NCBI GenBank assembly: GCA_019116965.1
Contig: DXAT01000082.1
Coordinates: 1 to 64,000 of the forward strand
DNA length: 64,000 nucleotides
Direction: 5' to 3'
Source: Candidatus Coprenecus pullistercoris
GTDB taxonomy: Bacteria; Bacteroidota; Bacteroidia; Bacteroidales; UBA932
Shown: positions 52,371 through 62,205 of the stretch, piece by piece
Layout of the letters: every line of letters starts with the position of its first letter
How positions within the stretch are numbered: the stretch's first letter is position 1
Position numbers and translations under genes: made by a program
Notes under the pieces: generated by a model
Seen by the model: the letters and a program-made list of their open reading frames with translations, nothing else
What the model was told of the DNA's origin: nothing
Databases searched by the model: none

Positions 52371-53798
52371 ATGAAAAAGGTGGAATTGAAGTCAGGCACG
52401 GAACAGGAGGAGACTGTCGTTGGAAATCTGCAGTGGGACGGTCTGGGCCGCCCGAAGATATATTATGCCGTGGCATCTCTGTGGTGCGGCATCTTCCTGT
52501 CGGTGATGGACGGCAATATCTGCAATGTGGCCCTGCCTACCATCGCGCAGGAGCTCGGAGTGTCGTCGGCTGACTCTATATGGGTGGTCAATTCGTTCCA
52601 GCTGGTGATCATGATGACCCTGCTGGCATTCTCCTCGCTTGGAGAACTTCTGAGCTACAAGCGTGTGTATGTCTCCGGAGTGGTGCTGTTCACCATAGGC
52701 TCGTTTTTCTGCTCTTTCTCACATACCCTGCCCCTGCTGGTGGCCTCCAGGGTCTTTCAGGGCATAGGTGCGGCTATGATGATGAGCGTCAACACCACTC
52801 TGGTGAAGATTACCTATCCGAAAAAATACCTCGGCCGGGGTGTGGGGCTCAATGCCACGGTGGTGGCCCTGGCCTCGGTTGCCGGCCCGACGGTGGCGGC
52901 CGGGATCCTCTCATTTGCCGAATGGCCCTGGCTGTTCGCCATCAATATTCCGGTGGGGATAGTGACTTTCTTCATGGCATGGAAGCATCTGCCGGACAAT
53001 CCGACCCATGTCCGGGGCCGGCATTTCAATTTCAAGGACGCGCTGCTCAATGCCGCCGTGTTCGGTCTGCTGATAGGCTGCATAGAGATGTATTCGCACG
53101 GCGCAAGACCCACGACAGTGCTTATCGGGGCAGCCCTGTTATTGATCCTCGGCTATATCTATGTCAAGAGCCAGCTTGACCGGAAGTATCCTATGCTGCC
53201 CTTTGATCTGCTGCGCATTCCCGTATTTTCAATATCCGTAGTTACAAGCATTGTCTCATTTACCGCCCAGATGATGGCGATGGTGGCCATGCCTTTCCTG
53301 CTGCTGCACACATTCGGAATGAATGCCGTGGAGACCGGGCTGCTGATGACTTCCTGGCCGCTTATCATCGTATTCGTGGCTCCGCTGGCCGGCTCGCTGA
53401 TAGGCAAGGTACATCCGGGGCTGCTCGGACTTTTCGGCCTGCTGCTGATGAGTGCGGGCTGTTTCCTGCTCTCGTTCATCCCCGAGGATGCCTCGCATCT
53501 GGATATAGCATGGCGTCTGATGATGTGCGGAGCCGGATTCGGTTTCTTCCAGTCGCCCAACAACCACATGCTGCTCAGCTCCGCCCCCAATCACCGCGCC
53601 GGAAGCGCAGGCGGTATGCTGGCCACAGCCCGTCTTGTGGGCCAGTCCACCGGCGCGGCTCTTGTCGCCCTGTTCTTCCATCTTTTCGGGGACATGGCGC
53701 CTCATGACGCCATGCTTCTGGCCGGTATCCTTACTGTCTGCGGAGCCGTCTCCTCGGTCAGCCGTCTCGGACTCCGTCCGCCGGTGAATGAACGGTAG
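52371..53798 (+). CDS. MFS transporter, DHA2-like, tandem copy 1
   Basis: A 475-residue multidrug-type MFS protein with about 14 membrane helices. FLSVMDGNICNVALPTIAQELG in helix 1 matches the DHA2 motif D1, followed by VNSFQLVIMMTLLAFSSLGEL, ASRVFQGIGAAMMM (motif C-like glycine spacing) and VGLNATVVALASVAGPTVAAGILS. Probable proton-driven export of a small hydrophobic compound. It is a close paralogue of the next gene; both start with a WDGL-x-RPKIYY cytoplasmic segment. The start at 52371 is preferred over a frame from 52344 that precedes the -7 box. Confidence 0.9.
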   Translation: MKKVELKSGTEQEETVVGNLQWDGLGRPKIYYAVASLWCGIFLSVMDGNICNVALPTIAQELGVSSADSIWVVNSFQLVIMMTLLAFSSLGELLSYKRVYVSGVVLFTIGSFFCSFSHTLPLLVASRVFQGIGAAMMMSVNTTLVKITYPKKYLGRGVGLNATVVALASVAGPTVAAGILSFAEWPWLFAINIPVGIVTFFMAWKHLPDNPTHVRGRHFNFKDALLNAAVFGLLIGCIEMYSHGARPTTVLIGAALLLILGYIYVKSQLDRKYPMLPFDLLRIPVFSISVVTSIVSFTAQMMAMVAMPFLLLHTFGMNAVETGLLMTSWPLIIVFVAPLAGSLIGKVHPGLLGLFGLLLMSAGCFLLSFIPEDASHLDIAWRLMMCGAGFGFFQSPNNHMLLSSAPNHRAGSAGGMLATARLVGQSTGAALVALFFHLFGDMAPHDAMLLAGILTVCGAVSSVSRLGLRPPVNER

Positions 53799-53973
53799 GT
53801 ACTGCAGCACCACGAAAATGTAATCACTCGCTGATCAGTGTGTTACCGGACCGGGGTGTGCTTCCGGAGCAGTCCGCTCATCCCCAAAAGAATGTGCCGC
53901 GTTGCTAAGTCATTGATTGTTGGTAGATTACAAAAAGGGCATGCTCTCTTGCTTGCCGTTTCTCTATTTTGCG

Positions 53974-53981
53974 TACTTTTG
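53974..53981 (+). promoter_or_regulatory. -7 promoter box for MFS gene 2
   Basis: TACTTTTG in a GCGTACttTTG context very like that of MFS gene 1; 10 bases before the ATG at 53992. The second copy has kept its own promoter. Confidence 0.5.
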
Positions 53982-53991
53982 TTGCAGTCAA

Positions 53992-55371
53992 ATGGAAGAG
54001 GAAAGAATCACCGGCAATATGGATTGGGACGGACTGCACCGTCCTAAGATTTACTATGCCATGATTGCAGTCTTCTGCGGTATCTTCCTGTCTGTGGTGG
54101 ACGGCAATATCTGCAATGTCGCCCTGCCTACCATCGCTCAGGAGTTGGGAGTATCATCGGCGGATTCGATATGGGTCATCAACGCCTTTCAGCTGGTGAT
54201 CATGATGACTCTGCTGCCTTTTTCCACTCTCGGAGAACTGTACAGTTACAAGAAGGTCTACCTGAGCGGAGTGGCTGTGTTCACAGTGGCTTCCGTCCTG
54301 TGTACCATGTCCCATACTCTGCTCATGCTTACCGCCTCAAGGGCCTTTCAGGGCTTGGGAGCCTCGATGATGATGAGTGTCAATACTTCCATTGCCAAGT
54401 TGATTTTTCCTAAGCGGCATCTCGGCAAGGGAGTGGGCATCAATGCTACGGTGGTGGCTCTTGCAGCAGTGTCCGGACCTTCCATCGCCGCCGCTATCCT
54501 GTCTTTCGCATCCTGGCCGTGGCTGTTCGCCATCAATATCCCGGCCGGAATAGTGACATTTTTCATGGGATGGCGTTTTCTGCCGGACAATCCGACGCAT
54601 GTGGCCGGACGCAGGTTCAATTTTAAGGACGCTCTGCTCAATGCCGTTGTATTCGGTCTGCTGATAGGATGTATTGAACTGTATTCTCATGACGGGAGCC
54701 TGACGCTTGTACTCATAGGTGTTGCCTTCCTGATAGTGTCGGCGTGGTTTTATGTCAGGAGTCAGCTCAGGCGTGAATATCCGATGCTGCCTTTCGATCT
54801 GCTGCGCCGTCCGATGTTCTCCATGTCGGTGATAACGAGTATCGTGTCCTATACGGCCCAGATGCTGGCCTTGGTGGGCATGCCTTTCCTGCTGTTGCAT
54901 ACTTTCGGGATGAATGCGGTGGAGACCGGGGTAGTGATGACCTCATGGCCATTTGTCGTGATGTTCGTGGCACCTCTTTCCGGAGCGCTGAGCGGCAGGG
55001 TCCATCCCGGTATACTGGGCAGTGCCGGTCTGCTGCTGATGAGTGCCGGCTGCTTCCTGCTGTCCTATATCCCCGAGGATGCCTCGCACTGGGATATCGC
55101 CTGGCGTCTTATGATGTGCGGAGCCGGCTTCGGATTCTTCCAGTCGCCCAACAACCACATGCTGCTCAGCTCGGCACCTAATCACCGGGCGGGCAGTGCA
55201 AGCGGCATGCTCTCCACTGCCCGTTTGGTAGGCCAGTCCACCGGCGCGGCGCTCGTGGCCCTGCTTTTCCATCTTTTCGGGGACGGAGCTCCGCATGACG
55301 CCTTGCTGCTGGCCGGAGCCCTGACTGTCTGCGCCTCTGTTTTCTCCGTTCTGCGTCTCCGGTCCCGGTAG
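53992..55371 (+). CDS. MFS transporter, DHA2-like, tandem copy 2
   Basis: A 459-residue protein alignable end to end with copy 1. Many blocks are identical, for example DGNICNVALPTIAQELGVSS, LPDNPTHV and GFFQSPNNHMLLSSAPNHRA. Differences concentrate in helices and the N-terminus, as expected for an older tandem duplication with possible change of substrate. About 14 helices; no associated regulator or membrane-fusion protein is adjacent. The ATG at 53992 (MEEERITGNMDWDGL) fits the promoter; the frame is open 25 codons further upstream, but that part overlaps the promoter. Confidence 0.9.
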   Translation: MEEERITGNMDWDGLHRPKIYYAMIAVFCGIFLSVVDGNICNVALPTIAQELGVSSADSIWVINAFQLVIMMTLLPFSTLGELYSYKKVYLSGVAVFTVASVLCTMSHTLLMLTASRAFQGLGASMMMSVNTSIAKLIFPKRHLGKGVGINATVVALAAVSGPSIAAAILSFASWPWLFAINIPAGIVTFFMGWRFLPDNPTHVAGRRFNFKDALLNAVVFGLLIGCIELYSHDGSLTLVLIGVAFLIVSAWFYVRSQLRREYPMLPFDLLRRPMFSMSVITSIVSYTAQMLALVGMPFLLLHTFGMNAVETGVVMTSWPFVVMFVAPLSGALSGRVHPGILGSAGLLLMSAGCFLLSYIPEDASHWDIAWRLMMCGAGFGFFQSPNNHMLLSSAPNHRAGSASGMLSTARLVGQSTGAALVALLFHLFGDGAPHDALLLAGALTVCASVFSVLRLRSR

Positions 55372-55483
55372 TATTTTGCCTGCAGGACAGGTGAAAATGC
55401 GGTGGAAATTTGGAAATGTGGAATCCGGAACATATATTTGCAAACAATACAACTTAATTACTAACAATTTTAATTCAAAAACT

Positions 55484-55777
55484 ATGGAAATTGAGAATGC
55501 AAATGTAAATGAGCAGCAGCCTCAGCCTGTTGTAGTCGTAAAGAAGAAAAACGGAATGGGTATCGCCGGTTTCGTACTTGCTTTGGTAGGCTTGGTATTC
55601 TGCTGGGTTCCTGTGCTGAACTGGATACTTTGGGCATTAGGTCTCATCTTCTCGATCGTGGGAATGTTCAAGAAACCTAAGGGCCTTGCGATAGCTGGAT
55701 TGATAATTTCCTGCATTGGACTGATTGTTATCATCATATTGTTGTCAGCTGCAGGCGCTGCGCTGTCTATGATGTAA
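55484..55777 (+). CDS. DUF4190-type small membrane protein
   Basis: A 97-residue protein: a glutamine- and proline-rich cytoplasmic start (EQQPQPVVVVKKKNGMG) and two membrane helices (IAGFVLALVGLVFCWVP...ILWALGLIFSIVGMF and LAIAGLIISCIGLIVIIILLS) separated by KKPKG. This two-helix GxxxG-rich form is that of DUF4190 proteins, whose role is unknown. It stands alone between the MFS pair and a terminator. Confidence 0.8.
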   Translation: MEIENANVNEQQPQPVVVVKKKNGMGIAGFVLALVGLVFCWVPVLNWILWALGLIFSIVGMFKKPKGLAIAGLIISCIGLIVIIILLSAAGAALSMM

Positions 55778-55802
55778 TACGATATAGGAGAGTTGCAAGA
55801 AG

Positions 55803-55833
55803 GCCGGTTTGTCATGCGCAAGCCGGCTTTTTT
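55803..55833 (+). terminator. Intrinsic terminator after the DUF4190 gene
   Basis: Stem GCCGGTTTG / CAAGCCGGC-type pairing (one G-U) around a TCATGCG loop, followed by six T. Confidence 0.8.
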
Positions 55834-55859
55834 ATTGTGTCCCGTTGATAGAAAAAGAG

Positions 55860-55867
55860 TATCTTTG
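55860..55867 (+). promoter_or_regulatory. -7 promoter box for the YfhO-type gene
   Basis: TATCTTTG, five bases before the ATG at 55873; leaderless transcript expected. Confidence 0.5.
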
Positions 55868-55872
55868 CGGCT

Positions 55873-58416
55873 ATGAATACGAAAATGATACTGAAAAAGA
55901 TTCTGCCGTATGTGATAATAGTGGCGGGATTCGTGGCAGTTGCATACGCCTATGCGCCGTATGTGCTGCAGGGAAAGATAGTAGACCAGTCGGATATCAC
56001 TTCATGGAAGGGTATGTCCCATGAGATAGTCGAGTGGAATGCGGAGCATCCGGATGACCCGGCCCTATGGACGGGTTCGATGTTCTCGGGCATGCCGTCC
56101 ACTCAGATATCCGTCAATTACGAAGGCGATGCGACTACTCCGCTGTATGACCTGCTTTTCTGGGGACAGCGGCCGCCGAGCTATCTGATAATCTCGCTTT
56201 TAGGTGGATTCCTGCTGTTTCTGGCATTCGGAGTCAACCCGTGGCTGTCGGCTGTCGGTGCGATAGCCGTTACATTCTGCTCGTACAACATGCAGATAAT
56301 TCAGGTGGGCCACAATACCAAGATGGTGGCCATCGCCTTTATGCCGTGGGTGCTGGCGGCCACAGTATACGCCTATAGGAGAAAGGCTCTGCTCGGAGCA
56401 GCCCTGTTCGCCGTGGCCCTGAGCTTTCAGATCAAGGCCAATCATCCTCAGATAACATACTATCTTGCGTTTATCGTCATCGGCTATGTGATAGCAGAGC
56501 TTTGCGGGGCCATAGCGGCTCAGAGAAAGAGGAAAGACGGTCAGGCTCCGCTCAGGCGCTGGCTCACGACATCGGCGCTCATGCTGGTATGCGGCCTTCT
56601 CGGCATAGCCACCAACGCCAACAAGCTCCTGCCCACCTACGAGTATGCCGAATACACCATGCGCGGCGGCTCGGAGCTGACCCACGACGAGGATAACCAG
56701 ACAGGGGACGGTCTCAAGCTGGATTATGCCACGGCCTGGTCTTACGGTATAGAGGAGACTCCTAATCTGCTGATACCGGACTTCAACGGAGGCTCCTCCT
56801 CTGGAGAGCTTTCCGGCGAGTCCGCTACGGTCAGATGCCTCGAGTCATACGGCATCAATGCTGAGAACATGCGCAAGGGCATGCCTCTTTACTGGGGGCC
56901 TCAGCCCTTTACTGCCGGGCCGATGTATCTCGGCGCCGTGTCTCTTTTCCTGTTTGTATTCGGCCTTTGTGTGATAAAGGGACGCTACAAGTGGTGGATA
57001 GCCGTTGTCTCGCTTCTTGCTCTGTTCCTGGCCTGGGGCTCTCATTTCATGTGGTTCTCCGAGCTGTTCTTCAAGTATGCCCCTCTGTACAATAAGTTCA
57101 GGACTGTGTCCATGATTTTGGTCATACTTCAGGTGACCGTGCCTCTTTTGGGCATACTCGGTGTCCACCGGGCCTTTTTCGCCAAGGAGCCCGCTACGGA
57201 AGGCAGGATCAGGACCGGACTTACAGTAGCCTTGTCCGTTACCGGAGGCCTGTGTCTGTTATTCGCCTTGTTCCCGTCGCTTGCGGGCGATTTCGTATCG
57301 TCTTCGGACATACGGGTTTTCGGCGGCAATACTGCCCTTATGGACGCTATAGCCGATGACCGCCGTCACTTGCTCAGGTCGGATGCCTTCCGCTCGCTTG
57401 CATTCATCCTGCTGTCGGCCGGTGCGCTTGTGCTTCTGTGGAAAAGAAAGTTCAAGGCCATGCTGGCGGTTGCCGTTCTCGGTGTACTGCTTCTGGCAGA
57501 CCTGTGGGGTGTGGACAAGCGCTATCTGAACAAGGACCATTTTGTAACTGAGCGTAATGTGGACGCGCTGTTCAATCCGCGTCCGGTGGACGAGGTCATA
57601 CTTCAGGACACAGATCCCCATTACAGGGTGCTTGACTTGAGTGTCAACACTTTCAATGACGCGATAGTAAGTTATCATCACAAGACTATAGGTGGTTACA
57701 GCCCGGCCAAGCTCCAGCGTTATCAAGATCTGATAGAGTTCCGGATCGCGCCTGAGATGAGCGCGGCGGCAGCCGATATCAACTCGGCTATGCCTGCGGC
57801 TCAGAGACTTCAGGATATATCTGTCATAGAGGACTCTCTCGGGTATTATCCTGTGCTTGCGATGCTCAATACCAAATATATCGTATTCAACGGCAACAGC
57901 ATGCCTTTGGCGTACCGTTACAGGTTGGGCAACGGATGGTTTGTGGAACGCTCAGTCACCGCCTCAACGGCTGATGCGGAGATGGCTGCGCTCAGTGTGA
58001 CAGATCCGGCCATTACGGCTGTAGTCTTTGATCCGGATGCTGAGGACGGGACTGTGACAGGATATGACGGTGCTGCTGGCGGAGAGGTAAGGCTTGCCTA
58101 TTATTCTCCTGACCGTCTGGTATATGATGTCTCTGCTCCGGCCAGAGGGCTTGCTGTATTCAGCGAGATATGGTATCCGGCAGGATGGAAAGCCTTTGTG
58201 GACGGGCAGGAGGCTCCGATACTCCGTGCGGATTATATTCTCAGGGCTCTTCTCATCGAGGAGGGAGACCATGAGGTGGAATTTGTCTATGATCCGGGAT
58301 CGTTTGTTGTCGGAAAGAACATCTCCTTGGCTTCGTCGATAGCGGTTTTAGTGATACTTGCCGGAGCGGTACTGTATTCTGTTCTGGTTGCTGATAAGAG
58401 AAAACTACCGAGATGA
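55873..58416 (+). CDS. YfhO family membrane protein
   Basis: An 847-residue protein with about 12 membrane helices and a large C-terminal extracytoplasmic part (about 540-800), plus a last helix at 815-840. DQSDITSWKGMSHEIVEWN, WTGSMFSGMPSTQIS and NMQIIQVGHNTKMVAIAFMPWVLAA are typical of the Bacteroidetes YfhO group, and YSPDRLVYDVSAPARGLAVFSEIWYPAGW recalls the YfhO C-terminal domain. Some family members act with glycosyltransferases in teichoic or glycolipid modification; here the function is not known. It overlaps the next MFS gene by four bases (ATGA). Confidence 0.87.
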   Translation: MNTKMILKKILPYVIIVAGFVAVAYAYAPYVLQGKIVDQSDITSWKGMSHEIVEWNAEHPDDPALWTGSMFSGMPSTQISVNYEGDATTPLYDLLFWGQRPPSYLIISLLGGFLLFLAFGVNPWLSAVGAIAVTFCSYNMQIIQVGHNTKMVAIAFMPWVLAATVYAYRRKALLGAALFAVALSFQIKANHPQITYYLAFIVIGYVIAELCGAIAAQRKRKDGQAPLRRWLTTSALMLVCGLLGIATNANKLLPTYEYAEYTMRGGSELTHDEDNQTGDGLKLDYATAWSYGIEETPNLLIPDFNGGSSSGELSGESATVRCLESYGINAENMRKGMPLYWGPQPFTAGPMYLGAVSLFLFVFGLCVIKGRYKWWIAVVSLLALFLAWGSHFMWFSELFFKYAPLYNKFRTVSMILVILQVTVPLLGILGVHRAFFAKEPATEGRIRTGLTVALSVTGGLCLLFALFPSLAGDFVSSSDIRVFGGNTALMDAIADDRRHLLRSDAFRSLAFILLSAGALVLLWKRKFKAMLAVAVLGVLLLADLWGVDKRYLNKDHFVTERNVDALFNPRPVDEVILQDTDPHYRVLDLSVNTFNDAIVSYHHKTIGGYSPAKLQRYQDLIEFRIAPEMSAAAADINSAMPAAQRLQDISVIEDSLGYYPVLAMLNTKYIVFNGNSMPLAYRYRLGNGWFVERSVTASTADAEMAALSVTDPAITAVVFDPDAEDGTVTGYDGAAGGEVRLAYYSPDRLVYDVSAPARGLAVFSEIWYPAGWKAFVDGQEAPILRADYILRALLIEEGDHEVEFVYDPGSFVVGKNISLASSIAVLVILAGAVLYSVLVADKRKLPR

Positions 58417-59618
58417 CCAGCGCCGCCAAAGACCGGCTCGTATCCCCGAGCTATTGCCTGATACTCGCAGCAAACTTCCTGCTGTATTTCGGTTTCTATC
58501 TGCTGATGCCGGTTTTCCCGTTTTTTTTGGTCGAGGAGTTCGGCGTCACGGAGGGTGCCGTGGGTGCGATACTGGCCTGCTATACCGTGGCTGCCCTGGC
58601 TGTGCGTCCGTTTTCCGGCTACCTGCTGGACACATTTGCCCGCAAGCCGCTTTATCTGCTGTCGTTCCTGATATTCACGCTGATATTCGGAGGCTATATA
58701 GTCACAGGTACGGTCCTGATGTTCATAGTGCTGCGCATAGTGCACGGCCTGTCGTTCGGAACGGTAACCGTTGCCGGCAACACTATTGTAATCGATATCA
58801 CGCCTTCCTCGCGCAGGGGTGAGGCCGTAGGCTACTACGGCCTGGCCAACAACATCGCCATGTCGCTCGGCCCCATGACAGGTCTGTTCATGCATGATCA
58901 TGTGTCTTTCGACACCATATTCATGACGGCCTTGTGCTGTTGCTTCGCAGGTTTGGTATTCGCCTCATTGATAAAGACTCCGAAAAAACAACCTATGCCG
59001 CGGACAGCTCTGTCCCTCGACCGTTTTGTCCTGCTCAAGGGCATACCTTTGGGCATAGACCTGCTGTTGCTGTCCATACCGTACGGCATGACGACCACTT
59101 ATGTGGCCATGTATGCCAAGCACATGGGTATCACCGGAGGAACTGGACTGTTCTTTACCTGCATGGCCGTCGGTCTGGCCATATCCCGTCTCTTTTCAGG
59201 CAAACAGGTGGACCACGGACACATAACCGAGGTGATACATGTGGCCTTCTATCCGGTCATACTGTGTTTCCTGAGCTTGTTTCTCTGTGAGAAAGTGGCA
59301 TCGGTCTCCATCCATGCGACATCCATCATGCTCTATGCCACGGCATTGGTGCTCGGTGCCGGATTCGGGACGATGTTCCCGGCCTTCAACACCATGTTCG
59401 TCAATCTCGGCCGGCATGACCAGCGAGGTACAGCCACATCCACCTATCTGACTTTCTGGGATGTCGGGATAGGCATAGGATTGGTCTTGGGCGGTATCAT
59501 AGGCGAGAGAAGCTCGTTCTCGTATGCCTATCTCATGGGAGCCTGCCTGAGTCTCATTTCCCTTCTCGGTTTTGTATTCTATGCCGCTCCTCATTTTCAC
59601 CGTAACCGGGTGGAATAG
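58413..59618 (+). CDS. MFS transporter (single-domain, 12-helix type)
   Basis: A 401-residue MFS protein with 12 helices: ANFLLYFGFYLLMPVFPFFLVEEFG opens helix 1, RPFSGYLLDTFARKPLYLL is the inter-helix 2/3 motif A, RIVHGLSFGTVTVAGNT the helix 4 motif, and TFWDVGIGIGLVLGGIIGE is helix 11. It belongs to a different MFS branch from the tandem pair at 52-55 kb. Coupling to the YfhO-type gene by ATGA suggests a shared envelope-related task, but the substrate is not known. Confidence 0.87.
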   Translation: MTSAAKDRLVSPSYCLILAANFLLYFGFYLLMPVFPFFLVEEFGVTEGAVGAILACYTVAALAVRPFSGYLLDTFARKPLYLLSFLIFTLIFGGYIVTGTVLMFIVLRIVHGLSFGTVTVAGNTIVIDITPSSRRGEAVGYYGLANNIAMSLGPMTGLFMHDHVSFDTIFMTALCCCFAGLVFASLIKTPKKQPMPRTALSLDRFVLLKGIPLGIDLLLLSIPYGMTTTYVAMYAKHMGITGGTGLFFTCMAVGLAISRLFSGKQVDHGHITEVIHVAFYPVILCFLSLFLCEKVASVSIHATSIMLYATALVLGAGFGTMFPAFNTMFVNLGRHDQRGTATSTYLTFWDVGIGIGLVLGGIIGERSSFSYAYLMGACLSLISLLGFVFYAAPHFHRNRVE

Positions 59619-59643
59619 TTCCGTCACAATGATAAAAATTTTT

Positions 59644-59651
59644 TAATTTTG
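59644..59651 (+). promoter_or_regulatory. -7 promoter box for glyS
   Basis: TAATTTTG, 20 bases before the ATG at 59672. An AAGGAG sequence at 59664-59669 lies very close to the ATG, one of few Shine-Dalgarno-like sites in the window. Confidence 0.5.
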
Positions 59652-59671
59652 CATATTAAAATCAAGGAGAT

Positions 59672-61222
59672 ATGACACAGGAAGAAGTATTCAAGCAACT
59701 TACCGCCCATGCCAAGGAGTACGGCTTTGTATTCCAGTCAAGTGAGATATATGACGGACTCAGTGCCGTCTACGATTACGGTCAGATGGGCGTTGAGCTC
59801 AAGAACAACATAAAGAAATACTGGTGGGATGCCATGGTGCGCCTCAATGAGAATATCGTAGGCATCGACTCCGCCATCTTCATGCATCCAAGGATATGGC
59901 AGGCGTCAGGCCATGTCGGGGCATTCAATGATCCCCTTATCGACAACAAGGACTCCAAGAAGCGTTACCGTGCGGATGTGCTCATCGAAGACTATATCGC
60001 AAAGCTGGAGGAGAAGATAGCCAAGGATGTGGAGAAAGGCCGCCGCAAATTCGGCGAGAGCTTCGACGAGGCCCAGTTCCGCGCCACCAATCCCAATGTG
60101 CTGCGCAATCAGCAGAAGATGGACGAGGTTCGCTCCCGCATGACGGAAGCGTTGAATGCCAACGACCTGCAGGGCCTGCGCGACATCATCATCGACTGCG
60201 GTATAGTCTGCCCCATATCCGGTACCAAGAACTGGACAGAGGTGCGTCAGTTCAACCTGATGTTCTCCACCCAGCTCGGCAACATATCCGGCGAGGACGG
60301 TATCATCTACCTGCGTCCCGAGACAGCGCAGGGTATATTCGTCAACTTCCTCAATGTCCAGAAGACCGGCCGTATGAAGGTTCCTTTCGGCATAGCTCAG
60401 ATAGGCAAGGCCTTCCGCAACGAGATAGTGGCCCGTCAGTTCATCTTCCGTATGAGGGAGTTCGAGCAGATGGAGATGCAGTTCTTCGTGCGTCCCGGCT
60501 CCGAGCTCGAGTGGTTCGCCAAGTGGAAAGAGGCCCGTCTGCAGTGGCACAAGGCCCTAGGACTGGGCGATGAGAAGTACCGCTTCCACGACCATGAGAA
60601 GCTGGCCCACTATGCCAACGCCGCCACTGACATCGAATTTGAATTCCCCTTCGGCTTCAAGGAACTCGAGGGCATCCATTCCCGTACGGATTTTGACCTG
60701 AGCAACCATCAGAAATTCTCCGGCCGCAAGATACAGTATTTCGACCCTGAGACCGGCGAGAGCTACACTCCCTACGTCATTGAGACCTCCATCGGACTGG
60801 ACAGGATGTTCTTAGCCGTGCTCTCCGCATCCTACTGCGAGGAGAAGCTGGACAACGGGGAGGAGAGAGTGGTGCTCCGTATACCCCCTGTGCTGGCACC
60901 GGTCAAGCTGGCGGTGCTTCCGCTTGTCAAGAAAGACGGTCTGCCTGAGAGGGCCAGGGCCATCATAGATGACCTCAAGTTTGACTTCAACTGCCAGTAC
61001 GACGAGAAGGACAGCATCGGCAAGCGTTACCGCCGTCAGGATGCTATCGGTACTCCTTACTGTATCACTGTCGACCATCAGACTCTGGAGGACAACTGCG
61101 TGACCATCCGTGACCGTGATACCATGACTCAGGAGCGTATTCCTATCGCGGAGGTTGAGAATATCATCCGTCAGAGGACGGACTATAAGCCGGTACTGCG
61201 CAAACTCAATAAAATAGGATAA
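59672..61222 (+). CDS. glyS: Glycine-tRNA ligase (single-chain, archaeal/eukaryotic-like type)
   Basis: A 516-residue class II synthetase of the homodimeric type. Motif 1 region YDYGQMGVELKNNIKKYWW; motif 2 FGIAQIGKAFRNEIVARQFIFRMREFEQMEMQFFV; motif 3 SIGLDRMFLAVLSASY; the C-terminal anticodon-binding domain starts near residue 405 (APVKLAVLPLVKKDGLPERA). Motif GIHSRTDFDLSNHQ for glycine specificity is present. It is the only aminoacyl-tRNA synthetase here. The downstream gene starts 2 bp after its stop. Confidence 0.97.
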   Translation: MTQEEVFKQLTAHAKEYGFVFQSSEIYDGLSAVYDYGQMGVELKNNIKKYWWDAMVRLNENIVGIDSAIFMHPRIWQASGHVGAFNDPLIDNKDSKKRYRADVLIEDYIAKLEEKIAKDVEKGRRKFGESFDEAQFRATNPNVLRNQQKMDEVRSRMTEALNANDLQGLRDIIIDCGIVCPISGTKNWTEVRQFNLMFSTQLGNISGEDGIIYLRPETAQGIFVNFLNVQKTGRMKVPFGIAQIGKAFRNEIVARQFIFRMREFEQMEMQFFVRPGSELEWFAKWKEARLQWHKALGLGDEKYRFHDHEKLAHYANAATDIEFEFPFGFKELEGIHSRTDFDLSNHQKFSGRKIQYFDPETGESYTPYVIETSIGLDRMFLAVLSASYCEEKLDNGEERVVLRIPPVLAPVKLAVLPLVKKDGLPERARAIIDDLKFDFNCQYDEKDSIGKRYRRQDAIGTPYCITVDHQTLEDNCVTIRDRDTMTQERIPIAEVENIIRQRTDYKPVLRKLNKIG

Positions 61223-61224
61223 TT

Positions 61225-62205
61225 ATGTCGGCAATTCAGGTAAAGTATCTCGGGCTGGATCTCAAGAGCCCGGTCATAGTAAGCAGCTGCTCGCTTACCG
61301 CAGATGTGGATAAGGTCAGGGAGATGGAGCGGTGCGGTGCCGGAGCGGTGGTGATGAAGTCTCTGTTTGAGGAGCAGATCCGGGGAGAGGTGGAGTTCAT
61401 GGCCTCGGCCGGCCAGTCATATCCTGAGATGGAGGATTACCTGCATGCTTATGTCCGCAGTAATTCCATTGCCAGATATACGGAAAGGATCAAGGCCCTT
61501 AAGGATGCGGTATCGATACCTGTCATTGCCAGCATCAACTGCTACAGTGCCGGTGAATGGGTTGAGTATGCCCGTCAGATAGAGGCGGCCGGAGCAGATG
61601 CCATAGAGATCAACATATACGACCTGTCCACCAATCCCAAGACATCCTCATCGTCGTTGGAGGACGGCTATATCAAGGTGGTCAAGTCCATCGTATCTGA
61701 ACTCAGAATACCTGTGTCCGTAAAGATAGGACAGCATTTTACCAATATTGTCAACTTTGTGGACCGTCTGGACTCAGTCGGAGCGAAAGGCGTGGTGATA
61801 TTCAACCGCTTCTTTACCCCGGATATCGACATCGAGCATTTCAAACTGGTGCCTGCGGCTCCGCTTTCGCAGGGAGGGGAGTATCCGGAGGTACTGCGCT
61901 GGACGGCTATTCTCTCTTCGATAGGGAAGATAGACATAGCAGCCACTACCGGCATCCATACACCGGAGACAGCTGTCAAGATGATACTTGCCGGAGCCGA
62001 TGCGGTGCAGATATGTTCTGCCGTGTACAAGCACGGTCCCGGTGTCATCACCGAGTTCAATAACAGGATTGTGAAGTTTCTCGAAGACAATACGGTCGAA
62101 AGCCTTGACCAGATCCGAGGCCGCCTGAACTATTCAGCCATCCACGATCCGGCCATGTACGAGCGCGTCCAGTTCATGAAGACCTTCGGCTCACTCGCTC
62201 TTTAG
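61225..62205 (+). CDS. Dihydroorotate dehydrogenase-like flavoprotein
   Basis: A 326-residue TIM-barrel protein of the class 1 DHOD group. KSPVIVSSCSLT, ASINCYSAGEWVEYA, EINIYDLSTNP, VSVKIGQHFTNIVNFV (FMN-lysine region), AATTGIHTPETAVKMILAGADAVQICSAVYKHG (FMN phosphate site) are recognisable. Catalytic cysteine regions differ from PyrD, so it may be a paralogue of unknown substrate rather than the pyrimidine enzyme. It is probably co-transcribed with glyS, 2 bp upstream. The stop is one base from the convergent tRNA-Pro gene. Confidence 0.85.
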   Translation: MSAIQVKYLGLDLKSPVIVSSCSLTADVDKVREMERCGAGAVVMKSLFEEQIRGEVEFMASAGQSYPEMEDYLHAYVRSNSIARYTERIKALKDAVSIPVIASINCYSAGEWVEYARQIEAAGADAIEINIYDLSTNPKTSSSSLEDGYIKVVKSIVSELRIPVSVKIGQHFTNIVNFVDRLDSVGAKGVVIFNRFFTPDIDIEHFKLVPAAPLSQGGEYPEVLRWTAILSSIGKIDIAATTGIHTPETAVKMILAGADAVQICSAVYKHGPGVITEFNNRIVKFLEDNTVESLDQIRGRLNYSAIHDPAMYERVQFMKTFGSLAL

